A DNA stretch of 21,913 nucleotides. It comes from DASQLQ01 sp035629935. GTDB lineage: Bacteria > Actinomycetota > CADDZG01 > WHSQ01. Within the stretch, counting starts at the first letter, position 1. Each line of letters opens with the position of its first letter. The stretch spans positions 1-21,913 of the forward strand of contig DASQLQ010000110.1 of the NCBI GenBank assembly GCA_035629935.1, given 5' to 3'. This document shows, in pieces, positions 16,559 through 21,913 of this stretch. The position numbers and the translations under genes were made by a program. The notes under the pieces were generated by a model. The model worked only from the letters and a program-made list of their open reading frames with translations, made no database searches and was not told the DNA's origin.

Positions 16559-17301
16559 GGCTTGGAGGCGCGTTCGCGGCAGTAGCGCTGGTTGGGGTTC
16601 TCGTGCAGCTCCCGGCAACTGGGGGCTCGCGGCCTGCGACGGTGAACGCATTCCAGACTCCGTCGCCCACCCCCACCCAAACCAGCACCCCCACTCCAAC
16701 TCCCAACCCCCGATACCGGGAGGTTTCCCTAACGGCGTCACGCAGGAAGGTGCGAGTAGGTGAGCGCATCACCCTTCGGGGGCGGGTGCAGGCCAACCAA
16801 CCTTCATGCAGCGCGAACTCGACGGTCTTGATCAGGCGACTCATCTTCGGATCTAGGAGACACCTGGAAGTCGCTACGGTCACGGCCGAACCAACCGGTG
16901 AGTTCAAAGTCAGCGAGCGCGTTCGTTGGAGCTCGGTGTACTCGGCCGTCGCCCGGCGATCGGGAAGTTGTGGCAAGAGAACGTCCGATCCGGAGCCGGT
17001 CTTCGCCCACGTTTGGTTCAGCGTGAAGGTCAGCGATGCGCGCCCCAAGAGATTCACTAACTTCCGGGTACACGGCCGAGTGAGGCCTCATCACGGCGGG
17101 TCGAAGGTGGTTCTTCAGGAATTCCGGGCCGGCCGCTGGCGCACGCTGCAGAGCGGAGACTTGTCGCCCCAATCATCGTTCAGCTTCTTCCCAGTGGCGT
17201 CGTGGAAGGGCAAGCACCACTTGAGATTGAGATGGCCTCAAGCCGACCGCGACCATGAGGCCGGGATCAGCAGGGTGCTAACGATTACGACCCACGGGTG
17301 A
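16525..17301 (+). CDS. Secreted protein with Pro/Thr linker and two Ig-like domains
   Basis: 258 residues from GTG 16525; GTG 16540 is an in-frame alternative that would remove five residues. The N-terminus is a signal peptide or anchor helix (about 10-30). A Pro/Thr-rich spacer (45-62) is followed by two beta-sandwich-like domains. The first (about 67-150, SLTASRRKVRVGERITLRGR) has C95 and C149, which probably pair. The second (about 155-256, FRVHGRVRPHHGGSKVVLQE) ends in GISRVLTITT. This layout matches wall-exposed Ig-like domains of Actinobacteria, with no enzymatic motif. The start lies inside the RTX gene (34-base overlap), so the two are probably co-translated. It ends seven bases before the stop of the convergent sulfotransferase. 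Confidence 0.7.
   Translation: MQQPTVAQALLRLGGAFAAVALVGVLVQLPATGGSRPATVNAFQTPSPTPTQTSTPTPTPNPRYREVSLTASRRKVRVGERITLRGRVQANQPSCSANSTVLIRRLIFGSRRHLEVATVTAEPTGEFKVSERVRWSSVYSAVARRSGSCGKRTSDPEPVFAHVWFSVKVSDARPKRFTNFRVHGRVRPHHGGSKVVLQEFRAGRWRTLQSGDLSPQSSFSFFPVASWKGKHHLRLRWPQADRDHEAGISRVLTITTHG
16657..16710 (+). repeat. Low-complexity Pro/Thr linker coding stretch
   Basis: C-rich DNA coding for alternating Thr-Pro (TPSPTPTQTSTPTPTPNP). It forms an extended spacer, a possible O-glycosylation target, between the membrane or signal segment and the Ig-like domains. Confidence 0.7.
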
Positions 17302-17308
17302 TCGTTCG

Positions 17309-18205
17309 TTAGGACTTCAGGCGCGCGATCGGTAAGCCGAGCTTGCCCATCGTCGCTTTCATCCGGGCTGTTGCACTGGGGCTCTTGAAGCGCCGTGCGT
17401 AACCCAACTCATTCAACACGTCCGCGGCGACTGTTTCGAACACTTCCACTTGCTTGTCCGGCATCTCTGTCTCCCACGATCGCGTCTTGTTGGGTTTCTC
17501 GGTGAGATGGGGGTTGAACTGCGATGCTCTCGTGAGGACGGCATCCCGAGCCCGCTCGGTGTAGTCGAGCATCCCCGGGTCGAAGTCGAGCTCCAGGAAC
17601 TCACAAAGGTCCTTGGCTTCGCCGCTGGCGTCGTCGACGAGGTCCTCGTAACGGATCTCGATGTAGTGGCCGGTGGCAAGGGCTCGCCCGTCGCGACAAC
17701 CCATCGCAACCCGGTCGGCCCACAGCTTCGCCGCCTGGGCAACGTTCTTAGGGCCGAAAGGCACGTTCCCGTACGAGAGCGCGACATTGCGACCGTCCCG
17801 GATCAGATGGATGAATTTCGACTCCGGCCATAGCCCTGCGATGAACGGGATGTGCTCGACGTAGCGCGGAGTCTTGTCGCCCCATCGGGGCTTGCCGTTC
17901 ACGCGTGCGTAGGCGCCGAAGGCGGCCTCCATCACGGTCGCGAACTTGACTTTGCCGCGCGCTGCCTCGAGCTCATGGCGAACCGCGTCGATCGGTAGGT
18001 CCCACGCCTGAAACCGTTTGTGCGCGGCAAGGTTCTTAAGGAGCCGCTCGATGTCAACCTCTTCGTGGCCATCCCACAGCTCGACTATGAATCGAGACTC
18101 CGGCGGGACTGCAACCTTCTCGTGCGCGTTCAGCATGAGACGGAGAAGTGTCGTACCTGATCGAGCTGAACCGACGATGAAGAACGGGGGCCCGGACGCA
18201 GACAT
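17309..18205 (-). CDS. PAPS-dependent sulfotransferase (Sulfotransfer_3-like)
   Basis: 298 residues from ATG 18205, two bases after the stop of the sulfatase-fold gene, so the two form a minus-strand operon. PFFIVGSARSGTTLLRLML (7-25) is the 5'-phosphosulfate loop. HLIRDGRNVALS (R136, S144) is the 3'-phosphate site. WGDKTPRYVEHIPFI (108-122) is the linking motif. EIRYEDLVDDASGEAKDLC is the standard later element of this family. Cytoplasmic; it transfers sulfate from PAPS to an unknown acceptor, perhaps a sugar or lipid. The gene converges on the Ig-like gene with only seven bases between stops and no visible terminator hairpin. Confidence 0.87.
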   Translation of the reverse strand: MSASGPPFFIVGSARSGTTLLRLMLNAHEKVAVPPESRFIVELWDGHEEVDIERLLKNLAAHKRFQAWDLPIDAVRHELEAARGKVKFATVMEAAFGAYARVNGKPRWGDKTPRYVEHIPFIAGLWPESKFIHLIRDGRNVALSYGNVPFGPKNVAQAAKLWADRVAMGCRDGRALATGHYIEIRYEDLVDDASGEAKDLCEFLELDFDPGMLDYTERARDAVLTRASQFNPHLTEKPNKTRSWETEMPDKQVEVFETVAADVLNELGYARRFKSPSATARMKATMGKLGLPIARLKS

Positions 18206-18207
18206 GA

Positions 18208-19458
18208 TCAGAGATAGCCAAGGTCACGGAGATGCTGCTCGACAACCGCCTCTTCGTCCTCGGTCATGCCCGATCCCTCATCCGCTACGAACTCCGCCGA
18301 CGCAACGCGGTCGATGAAGCTCTCGAGGTTACGAGCGATCTCGGGGTAGCGGCGGTACAGGTTCCTCTTCTCGTCGGGTGGTGCACCCCCGTCGAGTTTG
18401 TAGAGGGCCGGCTTGCCTCCGCCCGGCTTCAGCAACTTCCAGTCAGGTGTGCGGGCGGCTGCGATGCGATTGCCTTCGAGCTTCACACCGACCGCTTCGA
18501 TGTAAGCAGGTTCGTCCGGGAGTGACCCGCCCTTCGTGAGGGCCAAGACGCTGCGACCGTCTATGCCGGTCTGCTCCCCGCCCGCTCCGATCTTCAGGCC
18601 GCAGATCTCTGCGAGGGTGGGGAAGAGGTCAACGTGGCGTACCTGTTGTTCGACCTGTGCGGCTGGGATCCCCGGTCCGGACACGATCAGCGGAACGCGC
18701 ACAAGGTGCTCGTGTAGAGCGAATCCGTGTCCGACCGCCAGCGCTTGGAACTTCTTGTCGAGATAGGGGAACCAGGATCCGAGTTTGAGAGTGCCCCGCG
18801 ATTTCCGCGCGACACGGATCAACTTCTGCTCGAGCGGTGTGTCGGGGTATTCCTCTCCGTGATCGCCGGTGATAACGACGATCGTGTTGTCGCCGGCCGC
18901 TTCGAAGACCGGCGCTAACCATTCATCGGTAGCCGAGACGGCTGCTTGGTATCCGGCCTTGTCCCAACGCTTGGTGAAGTCGGGTGGCGCCCGGTAGGGC
19001 CGATGGACCTCCCAGATATGCAGCAGCATGAACCAGGGGTCGACGTAGGAGTGCATCTTCGAGATGACTTCATCGCGCCAGTTGAAGAAAGGGACCTTGT
19101 AGCCCTGCCGGTGGTTGGCTTCATCGAACCCACGCAGGATGCCCGTCTGTGGGAGAAGGGGCCCCGTCACCTCTGCGTACGTGCGGTAACCACCTGCAGA
19201 GAAAGCTTCGGCGGTCGTCGTGAGTGCTGGATTGAGGGTGTACCCCTGCAGTCCTCTGACGCCGTGCTTTGGCGGATAGCAACCGGTGAGGATCGACGAG
19301 AAGGACGGCGTGGTCGATGTCGTCGTGGAGACGCACTGAAGGAACGCGGCCCCCTGGTCCTGGAAGCGCCTGATATTCGGGGTGGATGGGTGATCGTTGT
19401 AGGTCGCGTCCGCGCGCAAGGAATCGATCACTAATAGAAGAACGTTCGGCGCGGCCAA
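18208..19458 (-). CDS. Sulfatase-fold (AP superfamily) hydrolase lacking the formylglycine Cys
   Basis: 416 residues from a TTG start at 19458, supported by GGAGGT a few bases upstream. Normal AP-superfamily order: VLLLVIDSLRAD (D12), TTPSFSSILTGCYPPKHGV, GDHGEEYPD (D199, H200), then VGHGFALHEHLVRVPLIVSG (H244) and RHVDLFPTLAEICGL. In true sulfatases the loop reads CxPxR, with Cys matured to formylglycine; here it is T49-T-P-S-F53, so both the Cys and the Arg are replaced. A Thr nucleophile would suit a phosphodiesterase or phosphotransferase better than a sulfatase. There is no signal peptide, so it may be cytoplasmic, unlike the permuted enzymes. It shares an operon with a sulfotransferase. 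The product is often labelled sulfatase; that label may be wrong in chemistry. Confidence 0.8.
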   Translation of the reverse strand: MAAPNVLLLVIDSLRADATYNDHPSTPNIRRFQDQGAAFLQCVSTTTSTTPSFSSILTGCYPPKHGVRGLQGYTLNPALTTTAEAFSAGGYRTYAEVTGPLLPQTGILRGFDEANHRQGYKVPFFNWRDEVISKMHSYVDPWFMLLHIWEVHRPYRAPPDFTKRWDKAGYQAAVSATDEWLAPVFEAAGDNTIVVITGDHGEEYPDTPLEQKLIRVARKSRGTLKLGSWFPYLDKKFQALAVGHGFALHEHLVRVPLIVSGPGIPAAQVEQQVRHVDLFPTLAEICGLKIGAGGEQTGIDGRSVLALTKGGSLPDEPAYIEAVGVKLEGNRIAAARTPDWKLLKPGGGKPALYKLDGGAPPDEKRNLYRRYPEIARNLESFIDRVASAEFVADEGSGMTEDEEAVVEQHLRDLGYL

Positions 19459-19517
19459 TCAAACCTCCAGATACAGGGAACTTGCTGCTAGATGCCGACT
19501 TATCCTACCGGCGGCCC
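19459..19517. promoter_or_regulatory. Divergent intergenic region (59 bp)
   Basis: Separates the minus-strand sulfatase-fold operon from the plus-strand lipoprotein AP-like gene. It holds the ribosome binding site for the minus gene. It should also contain two promoters or a shared control region, but I see no convincing -35/-10 pairs or inverted repeat. Confidence 0.4.
19464..19469 (-). promoter_or_regulatory. Ribosome binding site deciding the TTG start at 19458
   Basis: Read on the minus strand, GGAGGT lies five bases before TTG 19458. No ATG fits the conserved sulfatase-fold N-terminus (PNVLLLVIDSLRAD begins at residue 4), so this site makes TTG the credible start. Confidence 0.75.
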
Positions 19518-21113
19518 ATGTTGAATCGACTAAGCGTAGGCGTGCTCACCCTACTGACGATCGTGGCATGCGATACCACGCCCCCTGCCCCTCTCGAGGG
19601 CTCGCCGCCGCTGAGACGTACGCGCTGTGACGAGCTTCCCGAGCTGGCGCGCCGGGTGAAGCGTGGCTACGTGCCTGGGACATCCCCGGACGTGAATCTC
19701 ATACCGAGGGAGCCCAACTACGTTGGAACGGCCGCGTCGCCGGTCCATTCGGGACCTTGGGACTATCTCGCACGCGTCCCCCTGGTGGTCTATGGGGCCG
19801 GGCACGTCAAGGCGGACAGTTACCTTGCTCGCGCGGACATGGCCGATCTTGCTCCTACCGCTGCGGAATTGATCGGCGCAAACTTCGACGGTCGTTCGGG
19901 CCGTCCGTTGACCGAAGCGTTGCTTCCCGATGTTTCTGCTCCGCGGCTGGTCGTGACGATGGTCTGGGACGGTGGTGGCAATAACGTGCTCGCCGAGCAT
20001 CCCGACTCCTATCCCTTCCTTCGGAGCCTGCAGCAACGAAGCGCTCGTTGGCCCCGCATGACGATCGGTTCATCGCCCTCCGTGACGCCCCCGATCCATG
20101 CGACGTTGTCGACGGGGGTCTATCCGAATAGGCACAAGATCCCGGGCCTGAGGATCCGAAATAGTGCCGGTGAATATCTCGATCCGTTCCTCGGTCTCGA
20201 CCCCTCCAACATGCGGTCCGAAACGTTGGCTGACGTGTACGACCGCGAGTTCGATAACAAGCCGGTAGTCGGGATGCTCGCCGCGGTCAACTGGCATCTA
20301 TCGATGATCGGTCATGGTTCGGCCCTTCCCAGAGCAGACAAGGATCCGGCGGTCTTGTTCGACGAAGAGGGGGTCACGTTCACGAATACCGAGATCTTTT
20401 CGTTGCCTGCGATCGAGGACGTTGCTTTCCTGGAGCGCAGCACAACCCGTCTGGACGCGGCAGACGGCTTCCGCGACGGGGAGTGGCGCGGCCACTCGCT
20501 CGACGATCCCGAGATCAGGTACTCGAGCCCTGCGCACGTCGCGTACCAGCAACATCTCTTGGAGCGTCTGGTGGAGACCGAGAGGTTCGGGGCCGACTCC
20601 ACGCCCGACCTCCTGTACGTCAACTTCAAGCCGTCGGACGATGCGGGCCACACCTGGGGGATGACTTCTCCCGAAGTGGGTGAGGTGGTGGAGGCGCAGG
20701 ACACGGCCCTGAAGAGGTTCGTGGGATTCCTCGACGAGCGGGTCGGGGAAGGTAGGTGGGTGCTCATGCTTACTGCAGACCATGGTCAAACGCCCTACCC
20801 GCGTGAATCGGGGGCGTGGGCGATCGGTGGAGGCGAGTTGGCTCGCGACGCCAATGCCGCTCTGGACGAGACCGACGATGGTGTCGATCTGATCGATCGT
20901 GTCTCGTCGCCCGGGGCGTACGTGAACCACGAACAGCTCGGTTCCAACGACTTGTCCCTCGAGGAGGTGGGCCGGTGGATCGCGGCCTACACCGCCGAGC
21001 AGAACGTGAAAGAGGATGCAGTCTTGCCCGACGGTTTTGCGGATCACTCCGATGAGCTGCTGTTCGACGGGGTTGTTGTGAACGACAAGCTCGTGTCCGA
21101 GGCATGCCTGTGA
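19518..21113 (+). CDS. Alkaline-phosphatase superfamily lipoprotein with circularly permuted fold (copy 3)
   Basis: 531 residues from ATG 19518. A signal peptide with lipobox (TLLTIVAC, Cys at about residue 16) makes it a lipoprotein on the outer face of the membrane; a longer upstream frame is rejected for this reason. Order of motifs: VKRGYVPGTSPDVNLIPR, PVHSGPWDY (H77), RVPLVVYGAGHV, MADLAPTAAELIG, then TMVWDGGGNNVL (D151), PSVTPPIH (likely nucleophile T190), STGVYPNRHKI, NWHLSMIGHG (W259/H260), SDDAGH (D374, H378) and TADHGQTP (D421, H422). Spacings equal copies 1 and 2 (39 residues Asp to Thr, 47 Asp to Asp). About 110 residues follow DHG, without the usual His module. Extracytoplasmic ester hydrolase or transferase; substrate unknown. 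Its stop overlaps the following glycosyltransferase. Confidence 0.82.
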   Translation: MLNRLSVGVLTLLTIVACDTTPPAPLEGSPPLRRTRCDELPELARRVKRGYVPGTSPDVNLIPREPNYVGTAASPVHSGPWDYLARVPLVVYGAGHVKADSYLARADMADLAPTAAELIGANFDGRSGRPLTEALLPDVSAPRLVVTMVWDGGGNNVLAEHPDSYPFLRSLQQRSARWPRMTIGSSPSVTPPIHATLSTGVYPNRHKIPGLRIRNSAGEYLDPFLGLDPSNMRSETLADVYDREFDNKPVVGMLAAVNWHLSMIGHGSALPRADKDPAVLFDEEGVTFTNTEIFSLPAIEDVAFLERSTTRLDAADGFRDGEWRGHSLDDPEIRYSSPAHVAYQQHLLERLVETERFGADSTPDLLYVNFKPSDDAGHTWGMTSPEVGEVVEAQDTALKRFVGFLDERVGEGRWVLMLTADHGQTPYPRESGAWAIGGGELARDANAALDETDDGVDLIDRVSSPGAYVNHEQLGSNDLSLEEVGRWIAAYTAEQNVKEDAVLPDGFADHSDELLFDGVVVNDKLVSEACL

Positions 21114-21838
21114 GCGATATCCACATCCTCGGTGTCCCGCTCGCACGGCTCAACCGGCGCGACGCGCTCGACGAGATGGCAAGGTTGTACGAACGGGACG
21201 ACCCGGCGCTGGTCGCCTATGCGAACGCGCACACCCTGAACCTCGCCACCGCCGATCCTGCTTACAAGGAGCTCCTGTTAAATGCCGACCTCGTCCTGAA
21301 CGATGGGTCCGGTGTGAGCTTGGCCGCATGGATCCAGAGCAGCCGGTTCCCTGAGAATCTCAACGGGAGCGACTTGAACCCCTTGATAGTCGAGCTGGCC
21401 GCACAGCGCGGGTGGCCCGTTTTTTTTCTCGGGGGCCGGGCAGGAGTTGCCGATCGGGCAGCCGGGATCCTCAAGGATCGAAATCCGGCCTTGAAGGTGG
21501 CCGGCACTGCCTCGGGCTACTTCGAGGATCCGCAGCACATCGCGAAGCAGGTAAGGGAGGCCGGGACCGGGTTGTTGATGGTCGCCATGGGCAACCCGGT
21601 GCAGGAGGTGTTCCTCCGCGATCACCTCGCATCAACCGGTGCCAGGTTGGGGATCGGGGTGGGAGCATTCTTCGACTTCACTGCCGGCGTCGTTCCCCGA
21701 GCCCCCGCATGGATGAACAAGGCCGGCATCGAGTGGATCTACCGCTTGGCGCAGGAGCCTCGCCGGATGTGGCGCCGCTATGTTGTCGGCAACCCGGTTT
21801 TCCTTTGGCGTGCGATGAAGGAACGTCTCCGCCGCTAG
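21110..21838 (+). CDS. WecG/TagA/CpsF family glycosyltransferase (GT26)
   Basis: 242 residues from GTG 21110, which has GAGG seven bases upstream and a GTGA overlap with the stop of the preceding gene; ATG 21104 is an in-frame alternative adding two residues. The family pattern is complete: ILGVPLARL, YANAHTLNLA, LVLNDGSGVSLAAW (Asp of the active-site region), VFFLGGRAG, MGNPVQEVF, GVGAFFDFTAGVVPRAPAWM and the C-terminal IEWIYRLAQEPRRMWRRYVVGN, the membrane-associating appendage (here split across two helices). These enzymes add the second sugar, often an N-acetylmannosamine-type residue, to a polyprenyl-pyrophosphoryl sugar at the cytoplasmic face. It supports a polysaccharide role for the locus. 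An eight-T run lies at 21420-21427. Confidence 0.9.
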   Translation: MSDIHILGVPLARLNRRDALDEMARLYERDDPALVAYANAHTLNLATADPAYKELLLNADLVLNDGSGVSLAAWIQSSRFPENLNGSDLNPLIVELAAQRGWPVFFLGGRAGVADRAAGILKDRNPALKVAGTASGYFEDPQHIAKQVREAGTGLLMVAMGNPVQEVFLRDHLASTGARLGIGVGAFFDFTAGVVPRAPAWMNKAGIEWIYRLAQEPRRMWRRYVVGNPVFLWRAMKERLRR

Positions 21839-21841
21839 CGG

Positions 21842-21913
21842 CTATCCAGCCTGGGAGCGGGCGCAGGCTAGTGCGTCCTCTAGCTCCTCGGGAGTGAGTG
21901 CCGTTAGGAACAG
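21842..21913 (-). CDS. Probable C-terminal end of a convergent gene (partial)
   Basis: Read on the minus strand the last 72 bases are one open frame ending in TAG at 21844-21842. They code for 23 residues with a normal soluble, helical composition (LTPEELEDALACARSQAG at the end). The stop sits three bases beyond the stop of the WecG-type gene. It is too short to assign a family. It could be chance, but the position, frame and composition fit a real gene end. Confidence 0.4.
   Translation of the reverse strand: MFLTALTPEELEDALACARSQAG

Noticed and set aside
19386..19517. Upstream extension of the third AP-like frame
   Set aside because: It overlaps the divergent sulfatase-fold gene and would bury the lipoprotein signal. 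ATG 19518 gives a proper lipobox.
21849..21873. Possible terminator hairpin (AGCCTG...CAGGCT) after the WecG-type gene
   Set aside because: Six-base stem, ten-base loop and no T-run. It lies inside the probable convergent coding frame.

Overview
This is a 21.9 kb, gene-dense, high-GC window. It has GTG and TTG starts, many 1-8 base overlaps between consecutive genes, occasional strong AGGAGG-type ribosome binding sites, and no RNA genes, insertion sequences or CRISPR arrays that I can see. Base composition, Sec-type signal peptides, a lipobox and the gene families point to an Actinomycetota (actinobacterial) chromosome. I cannot place it more precisely from the sequence.

Layout. (1) 1-480 (+): 3' end of a class I SAM-dependent methyltransferase. 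(2) 477-3420 (-): a coupled three-gene unit. It starts with an alkaline-phosphatase (AP) superfamily paralogue that has lost every catalytic residue, followed by a YraQ/ArsP-type permease and its usual partner, a TIGR03943-type protein. (3) 3451-17301 (+): a tightly packed run of ten genes. In order these are a permuted AP-like enzyme, an MFS transporter, a second permuted AP-like enzyme, a GT-C-like membrane protein, a Wzy/O-antigen-ligase-like polymerase, a Wzx/MATE-like flippase, a PAPS sulfotransferase, a YjbQ/UPF0047 protein, a secreted RTX-repeat protein and a secreted Ig-like protein. (4) 17309-19458 (-): a second sulfotransferase and a sulfatase-fold protein with Thr where the formylglycine Cys would be. 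(5) 19518-21838 (+): a third permuted AP-like enzyme (a lipoprotein) and a WecG/TagA/CpsF glycosyltransferase. (6) 21842-21913 (-): the probable last codons of a convergent gene.

Together the genes look like an envelope or exopolysaccharide assembly locus. WecG-family and GT-C enzymes would add sugars, Wzx would flip and Wzy would polymerise or ligate. Two sulfotransferases would decorate the glycan, and several extracytoplasmic AP-superfamily enzymes could hydrolyse or transfer phosphate or sulfate esters. Substrates are inferred, not shown.

The main unusual signal is in the AP-like proteins. In the three full-length copies, and in the dead paralogue, the module that normally ends a PafA/NPP-type phosphatase comes before the strand carrying the first metal Asp. 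That module contains GYxPxRSGDV, HSGPWxY...VPLxxYGxG and DIAPT, including the last Zn-binding His. The usual last module is absent from the C-terminus. This is the pattern of a circular permutation. The sulfatase-fold protein in the same window keeps the normal order and serves as an internal comparison.
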